Assembly: GCA_951799425.1 (NCBI GenBank)
Contig: OX637405.1
Location: 26,143,635-26,207,634, forward strand
DNA length: 64,000 bases
Reading direction: 5' to 3'
From: Ilex aquifolium
Lineage: Eukaryota; Streptophyta; Magnoliopsida; Aquifoliales; Aquifoliaceae
The notes beneath the pieces are model-generated. The model was not told where the DNA came from and made no database searches. It saw nothing but the letters and a program-made list of their open reading frames with translations. Below are positions 1 through 12,015 of the stretch, piece by piece. A program made the position numbers and the translations under genes. Every line of letters starts with the position of its first letter. Positions within the stretch are counted from its first letter, which is position 1.

Positions 1-1210
1 CCAACTTGTTCAAACATCAACTTAGTCCAGCTCCCCCGACTACGGTGGTCAAAGCGGGTGTACCACTTAAAGGTAAGTCCTAAACCTTATCTATTGCTGG
101 TAGTCCTGAGCTTTTTTCTTTATTTTGCAGCTTTTCCCCCAAAAAGATTGACAAGAAGGCCTTGAGGAATTCAGGGCTCGTGAACTTGTTGAGGGCTTAT
201 CTAGCCGTCTTCTTCCTCTTTAAAAATGGCTTACGTTATGTGGATCTCTTAAATTGGGGGTCCCATTTACTGTTTCTTCTAAGGTGATCCCCCTGGATAT
301 TGAGTCTTCTCCTGCCACTTTCCACACTAAGAAAAATGAAAATAGTTGCTAAGGAAATGATGTTTGTGCCTGAGTCCATCGAGGGCATTCCTAGCTCTAC
401 TCCTGCTACCAGAGATGGCAGAGGTAACTCTATAAATATGTGGAATAGTAAGAAATTTTCTTTGAAGAGGTTTCAAAGCTTATAATAGGTCCTGAGGTTC
501 AAGAGATAGCAAAACTAAGAGTGGTGATGATATCCAAAATTCTAGTCTATCAATTCTGCATGGTAATTTTTTCTTGTTGGCTTTTAATCCGTTCTCCTCC
601 TTATTTTTGGTTTTTGGCAGCTCTGTTTTCATTCCTCTATCAAGCCTTAGATTGGCAATAAGGATTTCTTGTGCTGCTCTAACAACTATGACCCCTTGGA
701 AAGAAAAGCTTGAACGTACCCTTGAGCATTCTCTGTCAATAAAGAAGGAGCTTCTAGTTTGCAAGGAGGAATTAATGAAAGTATGCTCTAATCATGAACA
801 TATCAATAATTCCTTGGCTAATGAGTTAGCTTCCAAGGGCAAGCAGGAGGAGGCCTTTGATGATTCTAAAGAAGAAACGAGCAGGGCTAGAGCTAGAGAG
901 GCATGACTTGCAGACCAACTCAAGGCTTCTATTGAGCGTACTCAGGGCCAAGTTGATGATACCAAGGCTACTTGGATTACTCATTTTAAAAAGTCAGCAA
1001 AGTTCACAAAGCTTGGAATAGGCTATTATGATGAAGGTTATGAAGAATTTCCTCGCTGTGCTTCTGAGAAGTTTCCTGACCTGAATCTCTCCAAAGTTTA
1101 ATTGGATGATGAGTCCAATAAATATGAAACACTTGGGTTGGTTGCAGGTGAGAAAGGGAGCACAATTGAGGACCAAGTTGCCCCAACTAAAGATGGAGAA
1201 GATGGATGAT
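1..1210 (+). pseudogene. Coiled-coil accessory gene remnant of Tat-like element E
   Basis: Decayed spliced coding region on plus, opposite to the integrase remnant at 2080-3218, the same arrangement as in elements A, C and D. A donor is visible near 78 (AAAGGTAAGTCC) and acceptors near 130 (TTTTGCAG) and 620 (TTTTTGGCAG). The piece at 689-906 reads as an alpha-helical, Glu/Lys-rich coiled coil (WKEKLERTLEHSLSIKKEL...), followed by a stop. About 55 codons downstream is KFPDLNLSKV, matching the FPDLD-type motif that follows the coiled coil in D, C, A and B. In-frame stops break the frame, so I call it a pseudogene. The match rests on layout, the coiled coil and this short motif; the Transposase_28-like core is not seen and may lie left of the window or be lost. 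Function unknown. Confidence 0.45.
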
Positions 1211-2079
1211 GTTCCCCTCCTTGTTATTTTTGATTGAACTATTTGCTTATTCAAGTTTTCATTTATTTTTTGAAGTTGTGTACACAATTTTTAATCTTTT
1301 TGAATGCAAGTATTTCGACTTTCAGCATTTTTTCCTATTAGGATTTTTTAAAAAGCTTTCATTTGATGCATTTCTATCCTCATAGATAGTGGTTAGGCTA
1401 TTTTATATTACCTGTTGAGCTTTGTGTTATCGTTAAGTTGCTTGGCATCAGAATCTGCCTACAGAGCTCGACCTTGCGTTGTTAGACATTTAACCTATTT
1501 AGCTCTACTCTTGAGAATTGGGATCTTAGCCTTAGTTCGAAGGTTCAGCTCACTAGGGTACCAATATTCCGGTGTTCCTCTCTACTCTTGCTTTGATTTG
1601 AAGAGTGTTTTGCTGAGTTTTGTGTATTGTCAACTGTGTCTTTGGTGGTTAACCGAATTGATCTCCAACAAGCCTAGATGATGGTAGGTCTAATACTAGT
1701 GAATCAAAGGTCCTAAGTCTCTTCTTCTCTTTATTGAGCTAGGCGCATTAATTTTTAGGATATCGTCTATTGCTCAACCTTATGATCAGGGTACCACCTC
1801 TGGTAGCTTGACTTCCCAAGATGAGCTAACTCGAGGTAAAAAATATTTTCTGAGTTGTAGAAATGAAGAATGAAGTCTTTGTAGAACTTCCTTAAGACAA
1901 AAGTTATACAAAGAAAAACTAAACTATCTAAAGAAGCTTTGAAGAGAATGGACCAATGTCATTATGGAGCTTCTGTCAAGCTAAAAGTCTAATGATAATA
2001 CTTTTTGAGGTGTCATGCATTCCATGGATGTGCCAACAGTCTTCCTTTGAGAGTTTGGAGCTCATAGGTCCAGACCTCA
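1211..2079. other. Spacer of element E, no gene seen
   Basis: AT-rich sequence between the end of the accessory remnant and the integrase remnant. In A, C and D this position holds the hairpin array. Here AGCTC words occur (around 1420-1560 and 1815-1840) but no regular array survives. Short open frames have no recognisable domain. Confidence 0.4.
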
Positions 2080-3218
2080 TCATTGGGCTGATCTAGTGTG
2101 GTCTCTCCCAATTTGGGCTCAGCTTCCCTTCTCTAGGATCTTTGACAGCCAGCGTTCCAATTTTGAGGGCTATTTACGCTTGGGAATATTCTCGACCTTG
2201 TTGTAGTATCGTGTTATCTGATTTTGATAATCATGTACTCTTACTTGGGTTAGCTCTCTCTTTTTCTCCAGAAGGTCTAGATTGAATTTGAGTTATTTTT
2301 CATTATTAAAGGGATAAGGGTTTTGCGTTTGAATATAGCTTATAAAATGAGATTTTAGAATCTCACTAATAAACTATCCTCTGATCATTGTTACAATAAG
2401 CCTGTCTCTTGTCATACTCTCGAAGTTAACATCCTTGTTAGTAGCTCAAGGCCCCAAAGGCTCTACTAGATTCGGGTATACGAACTTAGAGAAATATGAG
2501 GTGAAATGGAGATCATATTCCAAGAGACTGATTATCAAATTCATTCCTTGTGCTTGACAATCCAGTTCTATCCTTTAAAACAAAAAGCCCACTTCTAACT
2601 TAGCTCTGAAGACACTGGGACAGCTCCCCCTAGAAGATAAGGGGGAGGACGAACACAAAAGCAAAAAAACTTGGGGAGATACATGCACCAAACTCTCCAT
2701 CAAAGTGTTGGATCCTATGGGTCTCCAGTCCGATCTCAACTGGGATCACCACCTCTACTCCAAAGGCTATGGAGAACGGTGTCTCCCTAGTAGGAGATCT
2801 TACAGTGGTTTTGTATTCCCATAAGATGCCTGGAAGTTCTTCTAACCATAATCCCTTCGAGGATTCTAGCCTTGTCATAAGGTTTTTGAATAATGTCTTG
2901 ATTGTAACTTCAGCTTGTCCATTGGCCTAGAGTTTTAAGGGTGAAGAATAACGATTTTAAATTCCTAACTGGGAGCAGAACTCCCTAAAATCCTAGTTAT
3001 TGAATTACTTCCAATTATCTGTCACCAAAACTATTGGGATACAAAATCGACAAACAATGGATTTTTAGACGAATCCTTTAAGTTTATTCTTTATGATTGT
3101 AGCTAGCGGGTCAGATTAATAAAGTAGTCAATGGCCACAACTACGAACTTGTTCTACCCCTTCCCTAGGGATGGAGGTTCGACTATGTCAATTGCCTATT
3201 GTGTGAAAGGCTAGGGGC
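2080..3218 (-). pseudogene. Integrase remnant of Tat-like element E
   Basis: Read on minus, this is the catalytic-core and C-terminal part of a Ty3/gypsy integrase. The clearest stretch (2630-2878) contains KGLWLEELPGILWEYKTT and TPFSIAFGVEVVIPVEIG, aligning with 'KGLWIDELPGVLWAYRTT' and 'TPFSLAFGTEAVIPMEIG' in element B. The glutamate-containing motif (NGQAEVTIKTL-like) lies near 2885-2930 and the C-terminal NWE motif near 2100. Many frameshifts and stops; no intact frame. The protein would insert cDNA into the genome in an active element. The remnant stops abruptly at 3218 where unrelated DNA begins. Its LTRs, reverse transcriptase and gag are not in the window. Confidence 0.7.
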
Positions 3219-4437
3219 TGTTAGCATTTAATTTCACTATTTGTAAAATTGCTTTGCCTACATGTAAATGTATGAACAATATATATGTAACGGATGTGAA
3301 TGTTAACAATCAATGTATATAATACTAAGATAGAGAAGAGCAAACACTAGATTTATAGAGTTTCGGCCCCAAACACACTAAGCATACGTCCTCTCTTCTT
3401 TCTCCCATTGGAGTTTCTCTTCACTAGCTTAAATCTCTTCAATGAATAGAATCAACACCTCCCTTACAATGTTCTTCTTGACACAAGTAGAATAGCCTTT
3501 CTTATCACACTTTAAGAAAAATTAATAGCTCTCTCTCTCTCTCTCTCTCATACAATGAAATCACAAAGCACTAGAGAAGATGAAGACAATAGAAGCTTTA
3601 CAAGATCAAATTAAAATCAAGAAGCTCTTTCTTTTTTATTTTTTCTCAAATTTAAGTGCCTAAAAAGTTGTTCCTCAGCTCCCACACACCCCTATTTATA
3701 GTTTGGGGGTCTTCAATGAAGAATTGACTAAGTTGGCATAGAAAAACGTCGTGTCTAGAAGACCATGCCAGATGGTCATCCAGAAATATCTGTTGCAGCC
3801 TTAATTACTTCATCCCGCATACTGGATTACTTCCACTTCCTACTTAGCCATTCTTCCTTCAAAATTCTTTAATTCCATAAAATTTTGGACAACTTTCGGT
3901 TCCTCATCCGGTTTAGATTTTCTAGTATAACAGATAGACCAAAGTGGTCTGCGGGTGTACCATTCCGTCTGATATCCTGTTGCCTTGCATCCGGCACACT
4001 GGATATGGTGTTCGGCATACCCGAGTTGTCTTCTGGATTGCTAATCCGGTATACCCGATTCCTTCTGGATGTGCCTTACGTAGTTTCTTGATTCCATTAC
4101 ATCCGGCATACCGGATGGGGTATTCAACACATCAGATGAGTCTTTTGGATAGTCTATCCGGTATAACGGATACCACTCCGAATTTTCTCCCTTTTTCTCT
4201 GTTCTTCCTTACTCTTCTTTGGCAATCACCTACACTTCATCGATTCACTAATTCACACATTAGTTCATATTAGGATGTTTGTGATCATTAAAATTATGCT
4301 TAATGGAGCATCAGGTCAACATTCTTCCGCTCGTTGATGATGAAAACCATCCTCACTTTAATAAAAAATTTCAAGGCATGTATTTCAACAAAGCTCCCAC
4401 TGAGCACATGCATTCAAATATTATCATTTTTATGTTA
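3219..4437. other. AT-rich segment, possible degenerate LTR
   Basis: Begins TGTTAG exactly where the integrase remnant ends, which would fit an LTR start, but no convincing right end, target duplication or primer site was found. It contains a CT microsatellite (about 3531-3550) and, at about 3755-4175, repeated imperfect palindromes of the type ATCCGGCATACCGGAT and TCCGGTATACCCGAT. No protein domain was recognised. It separates element E from the truncated LTR of element A. Confidence 0.3.
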
Positions 4438-4650
4438 CCCCCCCCCCCCCATTATTAATATATTCCCCAGGAGCAAGAGACTCATTTGAGAGTGGATTAA
4501 TTGAGCTCTCAAGTTGGTGAACCACTGTACATCTTCTGTGTGATAAACCCATTCCCTCGATCCTATTCACAAGAGCCTCGGAGCTCAGACTAAACTATTC
4601 AGTGCACTGTGTATTTTCCATTCTGCTCTATTGTGTTTTATACTTCATCA
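4438..4650 (+). repeat. Truncated 5' LTR of Tat element A
   Basis: Matches the last 200 or so bases of the complete 3' LTR at 24607-25200, from the C-run and ATTATTAATATATTCCCCAG to TACTTCATCA (TACATCATCC in the 3' copy). The upstream two thirds, including the TATA box seen in the 3' LTR, are missing. The break falls in a 13-base C run (4438-4450) that is only six C in the 3' LTR. Confidence 0.85.
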
Positions 4651-4652
4651 GT

Positions 4653-4670
4653 TGGCACCATCTGTGGGAA
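4653..4670 (+). other. Primer binding site of element A
   Basis: TGGCACCATCTGTGGGAA lies two bases after the LTR end. It corresponds to TGGCGCCGTCTGTGGGAA at the same place in C and D, with two differences. Such TGGCxCC-initiated sites are tRNA-complementary primer sites of plant Ty3/gypsy elements; I did not verify which tRNA. Confidence 0.75.
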
Positions 4671-4713
4671 CGAATGTTCCTAATAAAAGTACACTAATCT
4701 TCTTCAGTAATTG

Positions 4714-7560
4714 ATGGTTTCTACGCGCAACATGAACATAAGTCAAATGAATTCTCGTCGGTTACAGAACCAACTAGAAGTTGTTGTCGAAATACAGCAA
4801 GAAAATCTTCATGATTTTTTGCCTACGCCTAAGGTCGATCCTCCCATGGTGGATCCCCTCCCAAATAACGAATTGGAGGCCCTTCGCCTAGCCAATCAGC
4901 GCCTCCTCCAACAGAATGAAGAGTTGGTAAGTCTTCTTCAGTGTCCCCAAAAGGTACAACCAGCCTAGAATGATCCCCCATAGGGGGAACAACTACGAAT
5001 CAACCCCCTAAGAGACGTTACTAAGGGGGATGTGCGAAGCCAGATAGTGGGCATTGCCCACCCTCGAGCTCGTACGAACGAGGACAACGAAGAAGTACAA
5101 AGTCAAAATAGGGGAATCTACAAGAATGAATTTCCTCAATAGCAGCAGGAGAAGAAAGAACAGTATTGGGAGCAACGCTTCCAGGAAATTCAGCAAGAGC
5201 CCAACCACATGGAGGAGGTTGTAAGAGGCAAGACCCCGGTGACTATGGAAGCCTTAGTTCAGTAGACTGAGTCTCCATGTACCGCACAGGTGCTGCATTT
5301 TCTCCTTCCACCGAAGTTCAGAATTCCCTAGATGGAGGCCTTTGATGGGACAAAAGACCCCATGGACCATCTTAATACTTACAAAAACTAGATGGAGCTC
5401 CATGGGTATCAAGACCCAGTGCGGTGTCGAGCTGTCGCCATCACATTGAAGGGCTCAGCCTTAGCATGGTTCAATAGGCTGACCCCAGCATCCATCTCCT
5501 CCTTTAGAGAGCTCTCCGTCTCATTTGTTTCACATTTTATAGGAGCTCGGACTTATCAAAAGTCGAGCTACCACTTATTGAATATAAAACAAGGACCCAA
5601 TGAGACCCTATGAAGCTATGTTCAGAGGTTCAACTCAGAATCTCTGAAAGTAGATGTCCCTGATGAAAGGTTTGCCCTCACTGCCATCATGTCGGGCTGG
5701 GTATCTAGTCAAATGACTTAATCCACAAGCTAGCATGGCATAAATCCTTGCCAAATCAAAAAAAAAATACATCAATGGCAAGGAAGCTCTCCTTTCCAAT
5801 GCAGAGAGCTCAACCACGCACAAGGAGAAGGAGAAGAACAGGGACTAAAGTCCCATAAAGGATAAGAGTCGAGACGGGTCTCCACGAAGAGACAAAGAGC
5901 GCTCTCTGAAAAGAAGAGGAGGCATCAGAGACCGCCTGGGTTCTCTACCGCAAGAGTTGCAGCCATGGTTTTCACCTCGGTAGTTCACTCCCCTCACCAC
6001 CACGGTGTCCCGGTCCTCTATGAAGTACAAAACGAGAAGTTTCTGATAGGGGTGTTCAATCGACAAATAGGGTCGGAAGTGTCAACTTTCGCTGGCCGAT
6101 CCGTAAGCAGTCGGAAGTGGGAATGATAAATCGAACCGAGCTGAACCACACAACCAACCGAGCCGATAACCAACCTTATGTGTCGGTCAGTTTCGGTTCG
6201 GTCATCGGGTGGAATGAGCCCACAATTTTGAATCAGATCTAGAAAAGAGAGAGAGAGAGAGAGAAAGAGATTTGAATTCGAGGATTTTCAACATATACGA
6301 AAATTACGAATCAAATATGAACAAAAAATCAGAAAAAAAAAATTCAGATTCAACAAATTAACACATACCCAAATCAGATAAAAAAAAATTCAGATTAAAA
6401 AACTTAAAACATTCAATAATTAGATCTAAAAAAGGATTCAAATTCATCTATTTAAAACATGCACAAATCAGAAAAAGAAATCAGATCCAAAAGAAGAGAA
6501 CACATACGAAAAACAGATAAAAAAAAATGAAGTTTTAATCGTTCCAACCCCTCCGAGAGAATATGCTACGAAGAAGATTTGATCTACGACAGTGTGCTAC
6601 CAAGATCTAATCAGATCTTATGCTCTAAGATCTACTCGATAGTGTTCAGATCTACTCGATGGAGTTAAGATCTAAACGATATTGTTCAGATCTACGTCAT
6701 GGATAGTAGGAGCTTGTGGTCGACTAATTTGTATCAGAATCTTCAGATCTACTCGATAGTGTTTGGATCTGAATGATATGGTTAAAATCTACTCCATGGA
6801 CAGTAAAGGCTTGTGGTCGACTGAAGCTTGTGGTGGATGGTAAAAGTGGATGAAGATCGAAGAACATAAGAAAGAAGAAGAAGAGGAGAGACGGTAGGGA
6901 TTGTGTTTTGGATTCTATGATCATTGGCTCATCGGATGGCTATTATGTTTGAGAGAGAGAGGGAAAAGGAGGTTGAATCGCTGAGTGTTAGGAGAGGCAG
7001 AGGTGGGGTGTTCTCAAGAAGAGGTAGTAGGGTTTGGGGGTTTTATATGTTTGTTTTTTTTATATTTTTAAAGGGTAAAATAATATTTATATTTTTATAT
7101 TATTATTCGGTTCGGTTTGGATATGTCGGGTTGTGACCTTTACCTACCCGTCATCCGAACCGAATCAGTCGAGTAAGGCTTTACTTCATCCGAAAATCGA
7201 GCCGCATGTATTTTTAACCGCCCATTTTCGTTCGGTTCGGTGGGGTACGGGTCGATTAATCGTGTAAACGGTTATTCTGCACACCCCTAGTTTTTGAGGT
7301 GGCCAACTTGGATGAAGGCAGATCCCATAAAACGGGATGCAACGAAATACTTTGAGTATCACAGAGACCATAACCACCTCATTGACGACTGTATCCAATT
7401 AAAGAAGCAGATCGAGTTCTTGATTCAGAGGGGCAACTGCACCGCGTTGTGGCGCAAGACAATCAGAACTGAGCTCACCCACAGCTAGCACCTCAGCAGC
7501 AAATTCCTGCACAACACCAACAGCCTTTGTGAGAGATCAGAGTAATAGCAGGAGGGTTTG
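4714..7560 (+). pseudogene. gag: gag of Tat element A (decayed, split by a hAT insertion)
   Basis: Capsid-type structural protein that would package element RNA. The start ATG at 4714 (MVSTRNM) matches C (36503). In order: a Gln/Asn-rich N-terminus (LRLANQRLLQQNEELVSLL), the gag core (AFDGTKDPMDHLNTYKN and ITLKGSALAWFNRL near 5340-5480), an Arg/Ser/Glu-rich basic stretch (about 5820-5940) and, after the hAT insertion at 6047-7289, the conserved KYFEYHRDHNHLIDDC segment (about 7345-7390). Compared with C and D the cysteine before YHRDH is replaced by F. Multiple stops, many at CAG or CAA positions of the sister copies (for example TAG after YKN near 5389), so it is non-functional. Confidence 0.85.
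6047..7289. mobile_element. Non-autonomous hAT-type DNA transposon inside gag of element A
   Basis: A 1,243-bp insertion that splits a conserved gag codon run (EKFL...RWP). Termini are inverted: TAGGGGTGTTCAATCG at left, and CTGCACACCCCTA at right. The flanks are an 8-bp target duplication, GTTTCTGA (6039-6046) and GTTTTTGA (7290-7297), with one mismatch. TAGGGGTG-type ends and 8-bp duplications are typical of the hAT superfamily. Subterminal GGTTCGGT words occur on both sides (6190-6205, 7107-7120, 7233-7242). The interior is A-rich with repeated AGATCTACTCGATAGTGTT-like units (about 6575-6800). No transposase domain is recognisable, so movement would need a transposase in trans. Confidence 0.85.
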
Positions 7561-10500
7561 CTGGAGGTAAGGAATCCAGCTCAGCCAGGAAAGCCCATAT
7601 GCGCAAGGTCTGAGCTGAAGAAGTACTGGAGGTGCAAACTGTGTCCAAAGCACCTCGGCTGAGCATGGACATAAGTTTTTCGGATGCAGACTTGGAGGGT
7701 TGCCAGCATCCCCACGATGATCTCTTGGTGGTGAGGGCCATAATCGCCAATAGAACCATCCATCTGGTTCTAATTGACAATGGGAGCTTTGCCGATATCA
7801 TTTTCGCATCCGCCTTCGAAAAGATGGATATAGGTAGAGACAAGCTTGAACCAGTGAGGACTCACCTGCTAGGATTCTCAGGGAAAAGGTGCTACCCCTG
7901 AGCTCAATCCAGCTCGTCCTTACAATGGGAGACCCATCTTGCCAGTCCACCACCTCAATAAGATTCCTAGTATTCGACGCCCCTTCAACATACAACGTTC
8001 TGTTAGGAAGACCTCCCCTCAACGCCATGAGGGTCATTCCTTCTGCCTACCACCTAATCATGAAGTTCCCTACCGAAAATGTCGTTGGTGTGGTCCGGGG
8101 AGACCAGCGAGTGGCACGAGAGTGCTACGTGGCGTCTATGAGAAAGAAAGAGGTCGAGAATATCCAGCTGGATGAGCTCGACATGAGAGATGAGCTGGAA
8201 ATGAGACCTATGCCTTCAGAAGAGCTGGAGCCTGCCCAACTCGATGAGGAATCAGAACATTTGGTATACGTAGGGTCAAAGTTGCCCAAATAGGTTAAAG
8301 ACCTGCTTATTCAATTCTTCAGAAAGAATATGGAGGTGTTTGCATGGAAACAAAGGATATGCAAGGGATTGACCCCTCAGTCATCATGCACAAGCACAAT
8401 GTGAATCCAACCTTCAAGCCCATCAAACAAAAACGGAGGAGTTTTGCCCTAGAACGCCAAAAAGTGATTAATGAGGAGGTCAACAAACTTTTCCATGCGA
8501 AAGCCATCAGGGAGGTGGATTATCCGACCTGGTTGGCTAATGTGGTCCTTGTCAAAAAGTCAAATGACAAGTGACATCTCTGTATCAGCATCACTAATCT
8601 AAATCATGGCTGCTCCAAGGACAGTTTTCCCTTACCTCAGATCGACCTGATCATGGATGCTACAGCTAGCGACCAAGAGAAGACGTCCTTCATGACTGAG
8701 CAGGGGAGCTACTTACCAGCGTCTGGTGAACCGCATGTTCCAGAAACAGATCGGGACATCAATGGAAGTGTACATCGACGACATGATGGTGAAGTCATTG
8801 AAAGCGGAGTTCCATATAGGGCACCTTGAAGAATCTTTTTAGATCCTTAAGAAGTTCTAGATTAAGCTTAACCTAGCTAAATGAGCCTTTGGAGTCTCCG
8901 CTGGAAAGTTTCTGGGTTTTTATAATCAATAGCCGAGGAATAGAGGTGAACCCCGAGAAGGTCATAGTTGTATTAGACATGCAACCACCCACAAACACAA
9001 GAAATTTACAATGCCTAACAGGAAGGATAGCAGCCATAAGTCATTTTGTCTCCAGGTCGAGCGAAAAATGTCAACCTTTTTCCAAATCCTGAAGAAGGCG
9101 TTCCAGTGGGATGCGTAATGCGAAGAGGCATTGAAGGTTCTCAAGGACTACCTCAGCTCCTCCAATCCTTGTGAGCCCTAGAGAGGGAGAGGTGCTCACC
9201 CTGTACGTTATTGTCTCATATTTATCAACTAGCACAAGATTGGTCAGAGAGCGAGACAGAGCTCAGCAAACAATTTACTGTTGTAGTAGAGCTCTGAGGG
9301 GGGCAGAGGAAAGGTATCCGAAGATGGAGAAACTGGTCTTAGCATTGGTCACAGCAGCAAGAAGGCTCAGACCTTATTTCCAGGCTAGTACGATTAAGGT
9401 CCCTACAGACCAACCCATGAAACAGGTGTTGCACAAACCAGAATCATTAGGGAGGTTGGTCAAATGGGTGATAGAGCTCAATGAGTTCCATATTAGATAC
9501 AAACCTAGGACCGCAATCAAAGGGCAAATACTGGCAGATTTCATCGCAGAATTCACTAAAGGCCCAGAAGCATCCATTAAGGCAACCCAGTTGGTACCCG
9601 ATCTCCCAACATGGAAGCTTTCAGTAGACGGAGTTGCCAACGCCTAAGGTAGTGGTGCTGGGTTGATCTTGACCTCCCCCAACGGGATAGACATCGAATA
9701 CGCCCTCAAGTTCGGATTCGAGACTTCAAACAACGAAGCTGAATACGAAGCCATCATTGTCGGGTTCAATATGGCATATTCCATGGAGGCAGAGCAGCTC
9801 ATCATCTACAATGACTCCCAGCTCGTGGTAAAATAGGTTGAGAAAACGTATGAAACTAAGGGAGAGAGAATAGTTCTATACCTAAAGAAGCTACAAGAGT
9901 TGATGAAGAAATTTGTGCAGGTTAAAGTCATGCATGTCCCCAGAGTTGAAAACTGCTGAGTTGAAGCCTTAGCAAGGCTAGCCGCAGTTTCTCAAGAGAA
10001 CCTGGATAGACTGATTTCAGTTGAACATCTAGTTGAGCCATCAGTGAGCCTTGAAGATGAAAAAATGTTTCCTGTATAGGTCTAGCCAACCTGGATGGAT
10101 CCAATCAGGGAATACCTTCAAAATGGAACTTTACCAGAACATTCCAAAGAAGCCGCAAAACTAAGAACCAGGTCATCTAGATTCACCTTCCTATAAGGAA
10201 ACCTGTACAAGCAGGGCTTCTCGGCACCTCTCCTGAGGTGTATAGGGGAAGAAGAAGCTGACTACATTCTGAGGGAAATCCATGAAGGCATATGCGACAA
10301 TCACATCGGAGCTCGAGCTCTGGCGGGTAAAACACTAAGATAGGGATATTTCTGGCCCACGCTACTCAAAGACGCAGTAGAACTGGTCAGAAGGTGCAAG
10401 ACCTAACAATTGTACACCAACGTCCCACACTACCTATTAGAGCTCCTCACCTTAGTGGTTAGCCCCTAGCCATTCCAACAATGGGGATTAGACATACTTG

Positions 10501-11320
10501 GACCTCTTCCAACCAGCATTGGACAATACAAGTTTGCTATAATTTGGGTGGACTACTTCACCAAATGGTCTGAAATGGAACCTCTTGCAAAAATCACGGA
10601 GCAGCTAGAAATCCATAATCTGCAGGTTTGGAATACCCAGGGCAATCGTCTCAAGCAATAGGAGGCAATTTGACAATCCCAGATTCAAAGGGTTTTGTGT
10701 CGAGCTAGGCATAAAAAACTACTTCTCAGAACTAGCTCATCCTTAGTCGAATGTTCAAGCAGAGGTAACTATTTGAATCATAAAAGCAGCTCTGAAGACC
10801 AAACTCGAGGCCTTGAAAGGACGATGGGCCGAACATCTTCCAAAAGTATTGTGGGCTTACAGAACCATAACCAGATCAGCAACTCAACAGACGCCATTCG
10901 CCTTGGCTTATGGTACTGAAGCAGTGGCTCCTGTGAAAATAGGTATCCCATCTCCAAGAACAGAGTTCTCTAACCCCGAGCATAACAATGAATCACTTCT
11001 GCTTAACCTCAATCTTTTAGATGAAAAGAGGGACAGAGCCTTGCAGTGCATCCGAGATTATCAGAGAAAGGCGGCCAGATATTACAATAGAAGAGTCTGA
11101 CACATGTGTTTCAAAGTAGGAGATCTGATCCTCAAGAAACTCCTCCCCGCAAGAAAGGACCCCACTCATGGAAATTTAGGACCCAATTGGGAAGGTCCGT
11201 ACATCATATCCAAAGTGATTAGACCTGAGAATTACGAGTTACAAACGAAGCAAGAAAAAATCTTGCCTCATTCCTAGAATGTTGATCATTTGAAAACGTT
11301 TTTCAATAGCCAAGACATTT
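7561..11320 (+). pseudogene. pol: pol of Tat element A: protease, RT, RNase H, second RNase H, integrase (decayed)
   Basis: Order of domains: aspartic protease with VLIDNGSFADI (about 7770-7803); reverse transcriptase with YIDDMMVKS (8771-8797); Ty3-type RNase H connection (about 9170-9560); a second, archaeal-type RNase H starting at LSVDGVANA (about 9619) with DSQLVV near 9810; integrase with the zinc-binding HHCC region (about 10280-10420) and core, ending near 11320 (PHS-stop-NVDHLKTFF). The two RNase H domains place it in the Tat lineage. The RT lacks much of the segment between DATA and the YQRLVN helix (an internal deletion near 8660-8715 compared with C). There are at least a dozen stops, most at codons that are CAG, CAA or TGG in C or D. 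Non-functional. Confidence 0.85.
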
Positions 11321-11375
11321 GTAACAGTTCGTCATCAATAAAATGATGAAATTTCAGCTCAAATCGTCTTTCTAG

Positions 11376-11830
11376 TACTAGCGAGGGTAACCGATGAGCT
11401 CTTCAGCTCATAAACAAACGATGAGCTCTTCAGCTCATTAACAAACAATGAGCTTTTCGGCTCATGAACCAACGATGAGTTCTTCATCTCATGAAAAAAT
11501 GATGATCTCTTCAACTCATAAAAAAACAATGAGCTCTTCAGCTCATAAACAAACAATGAGCACTATGGCTCATAAATGCACGATGAGTTCTTAAGCTCAT
11601 AAACAAACGATGAGCACTACGACTTATAAACACACAATGAGCTCTTCAGCTCATAAAAAAACAATGAGCTCTGCAACTTATAGACACTCGATGAGCTCTT
11701 CAGCTTATAAAATTGATTATAAGCACCTTTGCTCGTGCTAAGATAAGCTCTTCAGCTCACAAGAATTTGGAATGAGCCATGCAACTCACAACATAATAAG
11801 CTCTTCAGCACACCAAACCACAAAGAGCTC
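11376..11830. repeat. AGCT-hairpin tandem array of element A
   Basis: Degenerate tandem repeat of about 27-30 bp units, each an inverted repeat of the form GATGAGCTCTTCAGCTCAT followed by an AAACAAA-like spacer. It lies between the end of pol and the 3' end of the opposite-strand accessory gene, exactly as in C (42064-42560) and D (56118-56890). Translations through it are repeat artefacts. Decay has broken some stems. Confidence 0.85.
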
Positions 11831-12015
11831 TTAGCAAGCAGCTAAGTTCAGCAGACAGAACGAAGACCTCATACTTGAAAAAATCAAATTCACTTCCAGA
11901 AGAACAGAGTTCTCCTTGAAGTAAGGGGGGAAAAGGGGGAAGAACAGATTACAAAACATAATACAAGATAAAGATCTTTTTATTTTATACAAGATTAAGG
12001 TCTTTTCTCAAAAAA

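Noticed and set aside
3219-4322. Ty1/copia solo LTR
   Set aside because: A TGTTAG start and a possible CAACA end were seen, but no matching target duplication, so listed only as an unclear segment.
11359-11556. Repetitive peptide frame with ELKSS units on minus
   Set aside because: Translation of the hairpin array; no start context and no conservation as protein.
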